64,000 nt of DNA. It comes from Pseudoalteromonas sp. MMG007. Lineage in GTDB: Bacteria > Pseudomonadota > Gammaproteobacteria > Enterobacterales > Alteromonadaceae. This document shows, piece after piece, positions 14,620 through 24,778 of the stretch; the first letter of the stretch is position 1; every line of letters begins with the position of its first letter. The notes under the pieces are model-generated. The model worked only from the letters and a program-made list of their open reading frames with translations. It had not been told where the DNA came from and made no database searches. The position numbers and the translations under genes are program-made. Location: NCBI RefSeq assembly GCF_018100985.1, contig NZ_JAGJEI010000008.1, positions 97,078 through 161,077 on the forward strand. The letters run 5' to 3'.

Positions 14620-15962
14620 ATGTCTGTTAATACGTTTTACAACCTAACAGAGCAGCCTTGGGTGGTTATTGCTATTTGCTTAGTTACGTTAACTATAGCC
14701 TTGTTTTGTATCCGCTTTTTTATAATGTACTGGCTCAAAAAGTGGACCTCTCATACCAAATTTATATTCGATAGTTTATTTATAGAGTCAATTTCTAAAC
14801 CGCTCACCCTTTGCACAATAATTGTGCTACTCACCATTATAGAGCAAGGCCTTTTAATAAGAAATGAGTCTATACCGCACTTTATTTCGTTTTCGACCAT
14901 TAATATTATTCTGGGCTTAGTGGCTATTATTTTATTTTTTGATCGCTTTTTTGTTGGCACAATTAATTATTACAGCAAAGAGTCGGCGGTGATTTTTAAT
15001 TCGCAAAGTATTATTAAAGGCGTTATTAGGGTTAGCGTTTTATCGGTTGGGATTTTAGTTTTAATGGGGACTTTAGGTATTTCTATTACGCCTATTATTG
15101 CCTCATTGGGTATTACCTCGCTTGCTGTGGCTCTTGCCTTACAACCCACCCTTGAAAACTTTTTTTCAGGCGTACAACTTGTTATTGATAAACCCATACT
15201 TGTAGGGGATTTTATTGAGCTTGAATCAAAGGAGCAAGGCTTTGTAGAAAAAATTGGCTGGCGCTCTACGTGGGTTAAAATGCTGCCAAATAATATGATT
15301 ATTATCCCTAATAGTCAGCTTTCTAAATCGCGTATTAGTAGGGCGTGCTGCTCTTTGATGATTGAATTTGCAGCAGCGTGTTTGGTTTTTAGGCAAGGCA
15401 GAGCCTATGAAGTGTGGTTATTCCCCATAAATAGGCGATAACGCAGCATAAATACCAAACATGCGCTGCCCTTTGGGTTCTGCCTAGGGGCGATAAACTC
15501 TTTGTTGCTCGGCTTTTACTTAGCCCACTAGGTTACAAACCTCGCGCCGCGATTTAATCGCCCCTAGATTGAACAAATTTCAATCCGCAAAGTTCAACAC
15601 GCCCTCATTACTATTACCTCGAAAAAGAGCTAAGTGTACCTGTTGATGTAAGCGTTCATTACAGCTCAGACTTAGAATTTGTAGAGCAAGTAACGCTTGA
15701 AGTTGCTCGCCAAGTACTGATTGATCATGAGTGGGGCGTTGATGATTACAGTACCTTTGTGGTGTATCACACCTTTGATAGCTCAAGCATTAATTTTACC
15801 GTAATGCTGCGTGCAAAAGAGTATTTTAATCGGTTTTGGGTTAAATCGGCATTTATTAAAGCGCTTCATAAACGCTATAACCAAGAAGGTATTGTGATCC
15901 CCTTCCCTATTACGGCCATTAACACTGCACAAGAAGCTGCTAATTTTAATAGTGATAAATAG
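14620..15962 (+). pseudogene. MscS-family mechanosensitive channel gene, split by a MITE
   Basis: The first 240 or so codons encode membrane segments and the MscS pore/beta domain (LGITSLAVALALQPTLENFFSGVQLVIDKP, then VGDFIEL...GFVEKIGWRSTWVKMLPNN). At about 15340 the frame enters a 266-bp element and meets a stop at 15439-15441, giving 273 aa with a foreign tail. The rest of the channel resumes at about 15606 in another frame: YYYLEKELSVPVDVSVHYSSD, then the usual VIPFP near the C-terminus, ending at 15962. The two halves are otherwise undamaged, so the insertion looks recent. A truncated membrane protein might still be made, but the cytosolic vestibule is lost. Confidence 0.88.
15340..15605. 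mobile_element. MITE-like non-coding element (266 bp) inside mscS
   Basis: The ends are inverted repeats starting AGGGCGTG; 22 of the first 27 bases match between the two ends. There is no transposase frame. Inside are two further stems: 15373-15386 with 15454-15469, and CTAGGGGCGATAAA at 15484-15497 with its near-complement at 15553-15567. The element interrupts a recognisable gene at a precise point. I could not define a target duplication with confidence (ATTA appears on both sides, but accepting it does not restore the frame). A full-length IS elsewhere in the genome presumably supplies the transposase. Confidence 0.85.
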
Positions 15963-15983
15963 GTATAAGGTAATACTCAAAAA

Positions 15984-16005
15984 AGCGCGAGATTAATCTC
16001 GCGCT
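15984..16005 (-). terminator. Terminator of the TonB-dependent receptor gene
   Basis: A perfect 22-bp palindrome, AGCGCGAGATT / AATCTCGCGCT. On the minus strand it is followed by six T, nine bases after the receptor stop codon. It can also end transcription from the mscS remnant side. Confidence 0.85.
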
Positions 16006-16013
16006 AATAAGTA

Positions 16014-18149
16014 TTAAAATTTATAGGTTACTTGGCCTACTATTTCACGCGGGCTGCCAGGAAAGTGACCATTACGCTCACTAAAACCGCTTACTGCGTA
16101 TTCTTTGTCAAATACATTATTAATATTTACACTTAATAACACATCATCAAAGCGGGTAGTCCAGCTCATATCAAACACAGTAAATGGTTTAACTTTTTGG
16201 CCATCTTGGCTAACTTGCTCACTGACATAGTTAACCCCAAATGCAATCGAAGAGTCTATTTTATCAAGGCCAAAACGCGACCATAAGCCTGCTTGATGGC
16301 GTGGGGCATTAGCAAAACGAGTACCGTCACCGTAAGTGTCTCCAATTGAGTCTCCGGTGACTCCTTCTATTACAATTGTGTCGTTGTATGCGTAATTAGC
16401 GGTAACAGTCCAATTCTCTGTTAAATCACCCACCAGCGTTGTTTCAAATCCACGGCTTTCTACTTCACCTATATTAATAAGTGCAGCAATTCCGTCACCC
16501 GCGCCCGTGTCATTAGGGTTACTTAGTACAACGTTTTCTTTATTAATTTGATAAACAGCAAAGGTGCTCATAATTTTGCCATTCAGCCATTGGTTTTTCA
16601 TGCCAATTTCGGTTTGTTTTCCGGTTTCTGGCGTTAAATTCCCCTCGCCCTCTATATCTTCTTGATCCTCTGAGGAGGTAGGGTTAAAGCTTTCTGAGTA
16701 ATTTATGTATACCGAGGTGTTATCAGCTGGTTGGTATGTAAGAGCCACGCGCGGGGTTATATCGCTATCTGAATAACTAAATCCCGTTTCTTTATTTAGC
16801 TCTTTAAAATGATCGTAACGCAGGCCGGCAATAACGGTCCACTGCTCGTTAATACTTAAAACGTCTTGCAGGTAAATACCAAAACGGTCGCTTTGTATTC
16901 CATCACGGTCTAGGTCGGTAAAGTTATAAGTGCTTGGGTCTGTCTCGCCATAATTTAAGTCAAATATGTTTAAATTAGTAACACCATCGGCTTCATAACG
17001 CGCTCGCAAATAATCGTATTCGGTATCAACGGTGTGATAGTCGCCACCAAATAGTACTTGGTGTGCCAATTGGCCATGTTCAAAACTATAAACAAAGTCG
17101 GTAGTTAAGCTTGTTTCTTCGTTAGCGCGATATTGCTTGCGGTATTCGCGTTTAATCGTTTCGTCATCAATATTGGCAACGCCATCGTCGTTTACATCTA
17201 CCCAACTTTGTGACTCATGGTAGCCTTGGTCACGTTCGTTATCCATGTAGCGCAGTGTGCTATTTACAGAAAAGTCATCACTAAAGTAATGACTTAGCTC
17301 GGCTTGAAGCACCAATGCTTCCATATCTTGATAATCAACCGCTTCATTAGCGTTATAACTTGGGTCAACTAAAAAATTGCCGTTGTCGTCTACCGGTACG
17401 CCACGTAAGCGATTTCCGCCTAGGTCTTGTTTAATGTAGTCAACACTTGTGGTTAAGGTTGTTGAATCACTTAAATCAAATAATAAGCCGCCTGTTAGCT
17501 CGGTGTTTTTTGAGTCTGCATTGTTACGAAAGCTGTCTTGTTCCTCATAGTAACCACCTAATCTATAAGCCATTGTATCGCTTAAACCATCGGTCATATC
17601 AAGTGATGCACCTCGGGTGTTGTAGTTACCCAAAGTAAGCTTTAGTTCACGCTTTTGTGTGTAGCTTGGCTTTTTAGTTACGTAGTTGATCATACCGCCG
17701 GGCTCGCCGCCACCGTATAATGCCGAGGCTGGGCCTTTTAATACCTCTACACGTGCTACATTAAATAATTGTGGTACACCAAAGCCCGAGTATGGGTCGC
17801 CGCGTACACCGTCGTAAAATACATTGGCATCGTCTCTAAAACCACGAAAAGTAACGCCTGAATAACTGTACTCACTCACCCCTGCTATTGAGCGGTATAA
17901 ATCGGTAATATCGCGTGCGGCTTGGTCAATTATAAGTTGCTCGGTTAATACCTGTGCAGATTGCGGTAATTTAATAAGGTCTAAATCCGTTTTAGTCCCA
18001 ATTTTACTTTCGGTTTCAAGGTAAAACTGCTGGGCACGGCCAGTTACTTCTATTTTTTCAATATCGTTATTTTGTTCAGCAAATGCCACATTAGAAAAAG
18101 CAGAAAGAGACGCAGCAATACTGAGCGCCAAATTAGTACGGTTAAACAT
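16014..18149 (-). CDS. TonB-dependent siderophore receptor
   Basis: A 711-aa outer-membrane receptor. The start is the ATG at 18149 (TAGGGAC precedes it), not the longer frame to 18182. A signal peptide ends at NVAFA. The plug follows: IEVTGRAQQFY, PQSAQVLTEQLI, FRGFRDDANVFYDGVRG, VEVLKGPASALYGGGEPGG and INYVTKKP, typical of FhuA/FpvA-type siderophore receptors. The barrel ends with an aromatic residue (VTYKF). No siderophore synthesis genes are nearby, so it probably takes up xenosiderophores. A strong Fur box lies upstream. The neighbouring zinc genes leave open a metal other than iron. Confidence 0.9.
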   Translation of the reverse strand: MFNRTNLALSIAASLSAFSNVAFAEQNNDIEKIEVTGRAQQFYLETESKIGTKTDLDLIKLPQSAQVLTEQLIIDQAARDITDLYRSIAGVSEYSYSGVTFRGFRDDANVFYDGVRGDPYSGFGVPQLFNVARVEVLKGPASALYGGGEPGGMINYVTKKPSYTQKRELKLTLGNYNTRGASLDMTDGLSDTMAYRLGGYYEEQDSFRNNADSKNTELTGGLLFDLSDSTTLTTSVDYIKQDLGGNRLRGVPVDDNGNFLVDPSYNANEAVDYQDMEALVLQAELSHYFSDDFSVNSTLRYMDNERDQGYHESQSWVDVNDDGVANIDDETIKREYRKQYRANEETSLTTDFVYSFEHGQLAHQVLFGGDYHTVDTEYDYLRARYEADGVTNLNIFDLNYGETDPSTYNFTDLDRDGIQSDRFGIYLQDVLSINEQWTVIAGLRYDHFKELNKETGFSYSDSDITPRVALTYQPADNTSVYINYSESFNPTSSEDQEDIEGEGNLTPETGKQTEIGMKNQWLNGKIMSTFAVYQINKENVVLSNPNDTGAGDGIAALINIGEVESRGFETTLVGDLTENWTVTANYAYNDTIVIEGVTGDSIGDTYGDGTRFANAPRHQAGLWSRFGLDKIDSSIAFGVNYVSEQVSQDGQKVKPFTVFDMSWTTRFDDVLLSVNINNVFDKEYAVSGFSERNGHFPGSPREIVGQVTYKF

Positions 18150-18185
18150 GAAAGTCCCTAGAAGAATGCAATTAGATAACAACTA

Positions 18186-18206
18186 AAATGATAACTCTTA
18201 TCATTT
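18186..18206. promoter_or_regulatory. Fur box of the TonB receptor
   Basis: AAATGATAA-CTC-TTATCATTT, a perfect 9-bp inverted repeat with the TGATAA...TTATCA core of Fur operators, 37 bp before the receptor start. Confidence 0.8.
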
Positions 18207-18335
18207 ACACAATCAATGAAAGCACTCTACTAAAACCTTCTAAGTTTTAGAACGAATATCATTTAAAACAAGGTGTTATTTTGTTCTCGCCTATGTAGAA
18301 GTTAATAAAGCGGCTGGCGTTACTAGAATATAAAA

Positions 18336-18353
18336 TTGATATAATATAACATA
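18336..18353. promoter_or_regulatory. Zur-like box before zigA
   Basis: TTGATATAATATAACATA closely fits the proteobacterial Zur core GTTATANTATAAC, with one clear change in the left half. It lies 30 bp before a gene of the zinc-chaperone family, which is typically Zur repressed. Confidence 0.65.
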
Positions 18354-18383
18354 CCGGAAATTTCAATTTAGTAAGATTTTAAA

Positions 18384-19583
18384 ATGATAAATAAACTGCC
18401 CGTCACAGTGTTATCAGGTTTTTTAGGGGCCGGTAAAACCACCGTACTTAGTCATATTCTTAACAATAGAGAAGGCAAAAAAATAGCCGTTATAGTTAAC
18501 GATATGAGCGATATAAATATTGATGCAGCCACAATTAAAAGTGATGTATCGCTTAGTCACAGCGATGAAAAGCTAGTTGAAATGAGTAACGGCTGTATTT
18601 GCTGCACCCTTCGAGAAGATTTACTCATTGAAGTAGGTAAGCTAGCTAAAGATGGTCAATTTGATTACTTAGTTATTGAATCAACAGGAATATCGGAACC
18701 CCTACCGGTTGCTGAAACGTTCACTTTTGCTGATGAAAACGGTGTTTCACTTGGTGATGTTGCCACTCTTGATACGATGGTGACCGTAGTTGACGCCGTT
18801 AACTTCTTAAACGATTACGAGCAAGCAAACGATTTACAAGATACTAGCGAGTCACTTGGTGAAGACGATCAGCGAAGCGTAACTGACCTACTTGTAGATC
18901 AAGTTGAATTTGCTGATGTAATTTTAATTAATAAAACCGATTTAGTTACCGAAGAGCAGTTAAATAAACTTACTGCCATTTTAAATACACTTAATACTCA
19001 AGCCAAAATTATTCCTATATCAAATGGCAGTATTAATATTAATGAAGTACTAAACACCGGTTTGTTTGACTTTGAACGCGCCCAACAAGCCCCTGGTTGG
19101 CTTAAAGAAATGCGCGGTGAACACATTCCCGAGACCGAAGAGTATGGTATTAGCAGTTTTAATTATACGGCGCGCCGTCCGTTTGATCCTGAAAAATTTT
19201 ATAACTTTCTTCACAATACCGAGAAATTTGGCAAACTCATTCGCTCTAAAGGTTATTTTTGGCTCGCAACTCGTCCTTTATTTTGCGCGCAGTGGAGTCA
19301 AGCTGGTGGCATAGCTCATTACGGATTTGCTGGCATGTTTTATAAAGCAATTCCTCAAAAAGACTGGCCCACAGAGCCCGAGCTACTTGCAGATATAAAC
19401 AGTAAATGGGTAGAGCCCTTTGGTGATATGCGCCAAGAACTGGTATTTATAGGGCAATCTTTGAATCGACAAGCCATGATAAAAGCGCTTAATGATTGCT
19501 TACTTCCAGAAGAGGCTGTGCTTAAAGGTAAAGATTTTTGGAGAACCTATAACGACCCGTTTCCTATTTGGGAGGAAGAGTAA
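18384..19583 (+). CDS. zigA: Zinc metallochaperone GTPase (ZigA/CobW family)
   Basis: A 399-aa G3E GTPase. The P-loop GFLGAGKTT is at residues 12-20. The metal-binding GCICCT motif has the CxCC cysteines at 71, 73 and 74, and NKTD gives guanine specificity. A CobW C-terminal domain follows from about residue 255. Proteins of this family deliver zinc to client enzymes when zinc is scarce. The Zur-like box upstream and the DUF1826 partner downstream (stop and start overlapping as TAATG) are the usual setting for ZigA. It is divergent from the Fur-boxed receptor. Confidence 0.85.
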   Translation: MINKLPVTVLSGFLGAGKTTVLSHILNNREGKKIAVIVNDMSDINIDAATIKSDVSLSHSDEKLVEMSNGCICCTLREDLLIEVGKLAKDGQFDYLVIESTGISEPLPVAETFTFADENGVSLGDVATLDTMVTVVDAVNFLNDYEQANDLQDTSESLGEDDQRSVTDLLVDQVEFADVILINKTDLVTEEQLNKLTAILNTLNTQAKIIPISNGSININEVLNTGLFDFERAQQAPGWLKEMRGEHIPETEEYGISSFNYTARRPFDPEKFYNFLHNTEKFGKLIRSKGYFWLATRPLFCAQWSQAGGIAHYGFAGMFYKAIPQKDWPTEPELLADINSKWVEPFGDMRQELVFIGQSLNRQAMIKALNDCLLPEEAVLKGKDFWRTYNDPFPIWEEE

Positions 19584-20272
19584 TGAACGCCTTGGCCCCG
19601 TTAACAGCGCAAATAAAACCAGCTGAAGAACTCCACCGAAGAGCAGTAGAAGGTAGTGATGCCAGTGTTTTTCCACAAATTTATAACCAAGACACTAACA
19701 TTGTTATTTGGCAAAGAGACCTTGAGCAAACATTAACAAATGCAGTTAATACGCTCATTAGCGCTAATACTTTAAAGCCACTCGAACTTGCGGTATCGCC
19801 CGAGGATGCATTTGATAAGTTAGTTACTGCGCTTAAACCAAGTGATAATAACCGCGACGAAGTTAACACTTTGTGCGAAGACATAGCACTGTTAGTTGAA
19901 ATGTTTTGCTGTCTGTTTGATTTAAAACGCGCCGGTTTAAGGCTAAAAATATTAGATAAACCCATGTGCCCGCGCTTTCATGTAGACAAAATTCCGTGCC
20001 GATTAGTGACTACTTACCAAGGTGTTGCTACGCAGTGGTTAAATCATAGCGATGTAGAGCGCTCAAAACTTGGTGCAGGTAATTTAGGTAAGCCAGACGA
20101 AGAGTCGGGCCTATTTAAAAGCCTAAATAATATCAATCAACTCCAGCAAGGCGATGTTGCGCTGCTTAAGGGTGAGTACTGGGATGAAAACGAAGGCGCA
20201 GGGCTTGTGCATCGCTCACCTCCCGTGGCTGAAAACGAGCAACGCTTGTTACTAACCCTCGACTTTATTTAA
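19583..20272 (+). CDS. DUF1826 protein, partner of ZigA
   Basis: A 229-aa cytosolic protein of unknown function. The core RAGLRLKILDKPMCPRFHVDK, then LVTTYQGVATQWL and a C-terminal HRSPP, is the DUF1826 pattern with conserved Cys and His residues that could bind metal. The frame is open from 19568, but the ATG at 19583, overlapping the zigA stop and preceded by GGAGGAAGAG, is the better start. Co-occurrence with Zur-controlled GTPases suggests a role in zinc limitation. Confidence 0.82.
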   Translation: MNALAPLTAQIKPAEELHRRAVEGSDASVFPQIYNQDTNIVIWQRDLEQTLTNAVNTLISANTLKPLELAVSPEDAFDKLVTALKPSDNNRDEVNTLCEDIALLVEMFCCLFDLKRAGLRLKILDKPMCPRFHVDKIPCRLVTTYQGVATQWLNHSDVERSKLGAGNLGKPDEESGLFKSLNNINQLQQGDVALLKGEYWDENEGAGLVHRSPPVAENEQRLLLTLDFI

Positions 20273-20297
20273 ATTATTAACAACTAACGCTGGTTTA

Positions 20298-23057
20298 TTA
20301 GTCAACGTTAATTGCTTTAGTAATAACACTATACAAACTTTGCGTATTTACTGGTTTAGATACAAAATCGTCCATGCCTACGTTTAAACAGCGCTGTTTA
20401 TCATCTTCGTAGGCATTGGCGGTAATAGCAATAATGGGCACATGTACTTTAGTGTTTACCTCGTTAGCACGTATTGTTTGCGTGCACTCGTAACCATCCA
20501 TGTTTGGCATTTGGCAATCCATTAAAATTAAGTCAAAGGTGTTCCCTTTAAGTACTTTTAACGCATCTATACCATCGTTAGCCATAGTCAGTTGTATATG
20601 CGTTGGCTCTAGCATTTTAGCGATTACTTGGCGGTTTATAGGGTTATCTTCCACTAGGAGTAATTTTTTGCTTCCAAGGACTGGTACTGATTGTGACTCG
20701 ACTGTTGCTGCGCCCTTAATATATTTAGCTTTAGGTGCATTAATATAAAACTTAAGCATACTGCCTTTGCCTGGTTCACTATTTAAAGAAATTTCACCCT
20801 GCATTTTTTTAATTAAGCCTTGGCTAATTGCCAAACCAAGCCCTGTACCGCCATACTTACGCGCAACACCTATATCAGCTTGAGTAAACTCACTAAATAA
20901 TAACGACTGCTGCTCTTTAGCTATACCTATACCACTATCAGACACACTTACACGCAATTGCTGATCGGCATAATCAAACGTTAACCGCACAAACCCGCGC
21001 TCAGTAAACTTGTACGCATTAGATAGCAAATTAATGATAACTTGATTTAAACGTAAGTCATCAACGTTAATACATTCAGGTAGAGTGTTACTGCATTGGA
21101 CAATAAATTGCACATTGTTGGAGCTTATAATTGGAGAAAACAACGATTTAATGTTTTCAATAAACGGGGCTAAATCTGTAGGACGCGCGCTAATTTGCAT
21201 TGCATTAGCCTCAATTTTAGAAAAGTCTAAAATATCGTTTAAGATTTTTAATAAATTTTGTGCACTTTTTTGTTGGGTGTCTAAAAGACCCCTTTGCTCG
21301 TCGGTTAACGAACTATCACGCAGCAATACCTCACCCATGCCTATAATACCATTCATCGGGGTACGTAATTCATGGCTCATGTTTGCTAAGAACTGCGATT
21401 TAGCCACATTAGCTAAATTGGCACGTTCCACTGCTTTTTTAAGCTTTTTAGTTTGCTCTGCCACTTGTTTTTCTAGTTGTTGATTAAACTCACTTAACTG
21501 CTTATTTAGGTCTTGGTTTTTTATGTTAGATGCTTGAAGGTTTTCTATCGAATGCTTAAGCGCAGTGGCTAGCATTTCAAACTGCTGCTGAAGCTGAAGT
21601 ACTTCCTGCCAACTCGAATCAGTATTAAAAGTATGTTTTTTTGATTGGTTAAAGCTTTGCATTAAATTAGTTAAGCCTGTAATTGGCTGAACTAATAAAT
21701 TTGCAAGCTGGCGTACAAATAGCACAACCAAAGTAATTAGTGCAGCACCTAACAAAATACTGGGCAACCATGCTTTTGCTACGGCCATACTCAAATGTTT
21801 ACGATTATAAAAAGTAATTACTTGCCAGTTGTTCTGCGGATTAACATATTTAGAACTGTGATAAACCTCGTTATTGTTAGAACGGAATAAATTTTTATCG
21901 CCCATGTTACGCCCGTTAAAACCATCCTCGTTAAAGTCGGTTAATATTTCAAACTGCTCAAGCGAGCTAAAAACTACTTTTCGTTCATCATCCAGTACAA
22001 CTAATTCGCCAGTGTTTTCAAATAAATTAGGTATAAACTGCTCTAATCGTCCAAGTTTTAACGACCCCTCTACTACGCCGTAAAACTCGCCATCACGATA
22101 AATAGGTGCAGACAGCGCTACAATAGCTTCATAACCAAGCCCTCGACCTCTAAGCACGCCGCCACTGTAACCCAAAGGATACTGCTTAGCCTGATTAAAG
22201 TATTCACGGTCAGTTACATTACGCTGCGCGTTAGTTAACCCCGCTATAAGGTTATTAGGCGACGTTATTTCGACAAAGCCACTCGGGTTTGCATATAAGC
22301 TTGAAGTAAACCCAGGAAATAAACTCATTAACCTTTTTAGCTGCTGTTCAATGTCAGTTCCTGCGCTTATTGCATCACTACTCATTACTATCGCGTTTTT
22401 ATGAAAGGTTAAATAATCGCTCAATTGCGTGCTGATATATTTGGCTTTTTCTTCAAGCTGGGCATCCACCTCATACTCTAAACGAGAGTGGTGGTCGTTC
22501 ACTAAAATTACACTAGTCAACAAAATAACCAATATAATAATAACGCTTACAACATAGCTAAGAATGCGGGCAAGCGGCCTGCCTTGATATGCTCGGCTGG
22601 CATGAGGAACAAATACACTAAATAAGTCGACTAAAACTAAACTAATTAAAGCATTTACAAGGTACTTTGATATTGCAACAACTAGCGTTAGCCACGGGAG
22701 ACTAATAAGAAACTGCCCTATTCCCCAAATTATTGGTAAACCAACTAGAAGCCAAAAAACAGTACCAAGGGGGAGTATGGGTTTAGAACGACGTAAACAA
22801 AATCTATAAAGCCAAAAAAGCTCGAGTAAATACACTATGCTCGGCCAGCAATGCCCCCACCTGTAAAGTAAAAAGCAAGATACAATAGCAAGGCTCAAGC
22901 ACGCATATCGCAGCCCAATAAACACTAAGCTACACAATACAAATACTTGCCCGAATAAAAACTCAGAACTATCGAAAAAATACAACGGTAAGAGGTTAAC
23001 TAAACCACCTAGCAACCCTAATAAAATGGCGAGTATCCACTTACTTGTATGGGGCAT
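20298..23057 (-). CDS. Hybrid sensor histidine kinase with Cache sensor and receiver
   Basis: A 919-aa membrane kinase. There are about seven N-terminal hydrophobic segments (to residue ~190), a periplasmic double-Cache-type sensor (~190-420, with DREYFNQA), another membrane segment, a HAMP-like linker and a coiled coil. The HisKA domain has phospho-acceptor H562 in [12 protein letters not shown]. The HATPase domain has DSGIGI and GGTGLGLAI, and a C-terminal receiver carries VEDNPINRQ and the acceptor Asp in [13 protein letters not shown]. The ligand is unknown and there is no response regulator nearby. The ATG at 23057 with AAGG upstream is preferred to the GTG at 23084. Confidence 0.88.
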   Translation of the reverse strand: MPHTSKWILAILLGLLGGLVNLLPLYFFDSSEFLFGQVFVLCSLVFIGLRYACLSLAIVSCFLLYRWGHCWPSIVYLLELFWLYRFCLRRSKPILPLGTVFWLLVGLPIIWGIGQFLISLPWLTLVVAISKYLVNALISLVLVDLFSVFVPHASRAYQGRPLARILSYVVSVIIILVILLTSVILVNDHHSRLEYEVDAQLEEKAKYISTQLSDYLTFHKNAIVMSSDAISAGTDIEQQLKRLMSLFPGFTSSLYANPSGFVEITSPNNLIAGLTNAQRNVTDREYFNQAKQYPLGYSGGVLRGRGLGYEAIVALSAPIYRDGEFYGVVEGSLKLGRLEQFIPNLFENTGELVVLDDERKVVFSSLEQFEILTDFNEDGFNGRNMGDKNLFRSNNNEVYHSSKYVNPQNNWQVITFYNRKHLSMAVAKAWLPSILLGAALITLVVLFVRQLANLLVQPITGLTNLMQSFNQSKKHTFNTDSSWQEVLQLQQQFEMLATALKHSIENLQASNIKNQDLNKQLSEFNQQLEKQVAEQTKKLKKAVERANLANVAKSQFLANMSHELRTPMNGIIGMGEVLLRDSSLTDEQRGLLDTQQKSAQNLLKILNDILDFSKIEANAMQISARPTDLAPFIENIKSLFSPIISSNNVQFIVQCSNTLPECINVDDLRLNQVIINLLSNAYKFTERGFVRLTFDYADQQLRVSVSDSGIGIAKEQQSLLFSEFTQADIGVARKYGGTGLGLAISQGLIKKMQGEISLNSEPGKGSMLKFYINAPKAKYIKGAATVESQSVPVLGSKKLLLVEDNPINRQVIAKMLEPTHIQLTMANDGIDALKVLKGNTFDLILMDCQMPNMDGYECTQTIRANEVNTKVHVPIIAITANAYEDDKQRCLNVGMDDFVSKPVNTQSLYSVITKAINVD

Positions 23058-23370
23058 TAAATAACCTTGGTACTTTGTTAACACGTTGAGTGTAAATTAA
23101 TGTTATTTTTACATTATTACGTACAAATCAAGGGTTGTCTAGCAGCAATAAAATAGGAACGAGTAAATATTCTTTTTTTTCAGTAGGTTAATTAACTCAG
23201 ATGACTTTACCAGCCAAAGGTAAATTTATGAGCTCGTTATTTAAATTTGCGTAGCAACAAAAACATTAACAGCTGCACATAGTAAACTAGCTAAAATAAC
23301 TATTATAAGAAGCCAAAAGATTAAGCGTATAGCAGTAGTATAATCCGCTTTTTGTACAGCGATTAAAGTT
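23058..23370. other. Gap between the hybrid kinase and the LprI remnant
   Basis: About 310 bp. On the minus strand a stretch at about 23250-23370 translates to a hydrophobic segment (IRLIFWLLIIVILASLL) but has no start codon or ribosome site. It may be a remnant of a small membrane protein. Nothing else is evident. Confidence 0.4.
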
Positions 23371-23795
23371 TTAATGCTTACTAGGTTCAGCTAAACAGGT
23401 GAAGTACTATTCATATAGGTTGAAAAGTTTTTCCATAGTTCATGCATTTGTTGCTTTGTTAGCCTAGATATCCCCATAACACTAAGAATGCTTCCACCAC
23501 GCCACTGTGTGTATAGAAATTAACAATGAGAATGCGTATGCGTTTGCCGGTCTTTTTGGGCAAGCTTTATCGATTGAACTAGTTTTGGTTCAAGCAAGTG
23601 GTACTCAAAACTAGCCAGAAGATATTTTTTCAGCTCTTTTTTTGCTAACTCAAGCTCAATGCCAGCACATCGATTTATGTCTATGGTTGTAAACGCATTA
23701 CCGCAATCAATGTCGTCCTCTTCAGCAAACGAGCTAAACGAAATAGCAACTAAAAATAAAAACAGATTCTTTTTTAATTTTTCTCCAAAATACAT
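23371..23795 (-). pseudogene. Broken LprI/DUF1311-type periplasmic protein gene
   Basis: The open part encodes a signal peptide (KKNLFLFLVAISFSSFA) and then DCGNAFTTIDINRCAGIELELAKKELKKY, the cysteine-containing LprI-like (DUF1311) domain. A TAA stands at 23522-23520, directly after AQKDRQTHTHSHC. Reading past it in the same frame gives FLYTQWRGGSILSVMGIS and TKQQMHELW, the normal continuation of the domain. A TAG follows at 23393-23391. One base over, the frame ends AEPSKH and a TAA at 23373-23371. So a nonsense codon and probably a one-base loss have ended this gene. LprI-type proteins are thought to inhibit lysozyme or act in the envelope. Confidence 0.7.
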
Positions 23796-23824
23796 AACGC
23801 GCAAACAAATGCATTGCGAAAACC

Positions 23825-23862
23825 ACACCTTACAAAAGCGTATTTATGCTTTTGTAAGGTGT
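23825..23862. terminator. Strong hairpin at the end of the zinc-ribbon gene
   Basis: A 15-bp perfect inverted repeat (23825-23839 with 23848-23862) and an 8-base loop. It is followed by T6 on the plus strand and a GGTTTT stretch on the minus strand, so it can act in both directions. It overlaps the last codons of the zinc-ribbon gene. Confidence 0.7.
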
Positions 23863-24245
23863 TTTTTGATAAATACAGCGCGAGGATCACTCCCTTTCGC
23901 TCCATAGGTGACATAAACCTCTAGCTTATTCAGCCATTTTTGGAGAAAAACCTCATCATTAAGCTTTGATTTTTTATCTAGGCAATATTCGTTTTCAAGC
24001 AGTTGTAATTCATTTTTTAATAAACGCTCTTCTTTCCAGCAAACCTTACAAAGAACTCTTTGAACCCACATATATGCTTTTTTCACCTCAAAGGTATATT
24101 TTTGATCTTTTGCTGAAAAAATTTCTCTTTTTTTGCATTTCAAACAATCATATTCGATATCTGAATAAAAACTTTCAAGATACTCGTACCCTACAGAGCG
24201 TTTAGACTCCTCTGAGTATTTTTCTTTATTTAATGGAATTCTCAT
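23844..24245 (-). CDS. Probable zinc-ribbon protein, function unknown
   Basis: A protein of 133 aa from the ATG at 24245 (an upstream TTG at 24275 would add ten residues). Two CxxC pairs, DCLKCKK and RVLCKVCWK, are 28 residues apart, an arrangement able to bind one zinc. I recall similar short proteins annotated as probable zinc-ribbon domain proteins. The rest is charged and helical (EERLLKNELQLLENEY). No partner gene is adjacent, and the ribosome site (ACGAG) is modest. Confidence 0.6.
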   Translation of the reverse strand: MRIPLNKEKYSEESKRSVGYEYLESFYSDIEYDCLKCKKREIFSAKDQKYTFEVKKAYMWVQRVLCKVCWKEERLLKNELQLLENEYCLDKKSKLNDEVFLQKWLNKLEVYVTYGAKGSDPRAVFIKKHLTKA

Positions 24246-24275
24246 AATTCTCGTTTCGCATAGCGGCTTATTCAA

Positions 24276-24600
24276 TCATTTAAAAGTGCGCGAATCGTGC
24301 ATGTTCTTTTTATGTCACGTTCGCTCATCTACTTCATGCAGTTTTAACAAATTACCTAAAACAATACTATCACTAAGTTTTTGTTATTTTTAAGTAAGGT
24401 GAAATACGAAAAATACGCGCGAGCCGCTCAAGGTTAGCTATGGGTTGCCAGCCATATACTGGTATTGAACAAAAACTCAATACAGCTAAACGCTTTCTCA
24501 ACATGCATTAGTATTTAAGGAGTTTAGGTTGCTGAGTAACAAATAATAACGACAAGATCGAAATAAAACTTTTTAGGAAATATGTAAATGAATTTTAATT
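24276..24600. other. 325-bp gap before the SRP RNA terminator
   Basis: AT-rich and without a convincing gene on either strand. An AAGGAG followed by TTG at about 24520 opens only a few codons. Confidence 0.5.
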
Positions 24601-24619
24601 TTATAAGAGAAGTTTAAAC

Positions 24620-24640
24620 ACCCAAATGAGGAATTTGGGT
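24620..24640 (-). terminator. Terminator of ffs
   Basis: Inverted repeat ACCCAAAT / ATTTGGGT around GAGGA, immediately after the 3' end of the SRP RNA on the minus strand, followed by a T-rich stretch. Confidence 0.75.
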
Positions 24641-24750
24641 GGCAGTCTTACCAGCCACATCTCGGCACACACGTCACAAACTGTGGCTGCTCCCTTCCGG
24701 GCCTGACCAGGTTCGCCTGCTAGTGTTGCGAGAGGACCAATAAGACTACC
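24641..24750 (-). ncRNA. ffs: Signal recognition particle RNA (4.5S RNA)
   Basis: A 110-nt RNA that folds as a long hairpin. The 5' GGTAGTCTTA pairs with the 3' TAAGACTGCC. The conserved domain IV tip is present, with CCTGGTCAGG, CCGGAAGG and GAGCAGCC as in E. coli 4.5S RNA. It binds Ffh and targets membrane proteins co-translationally. An open frame across it is spurious. Promoter and terminator are both visible. Confidence 0.93.
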
Positions 24751-24778
24751 ATTGAGGGCCTTGGTTGGCGCGGGAGAG

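Noticed and set aside
15580..15980. Open frames on both strands at 15580-15786, 15759-15962 and 15783-15980
   Set aside because: The plus frame is the displaced C-terminus of the mscS-type gene; the minus frames are antisense to it.
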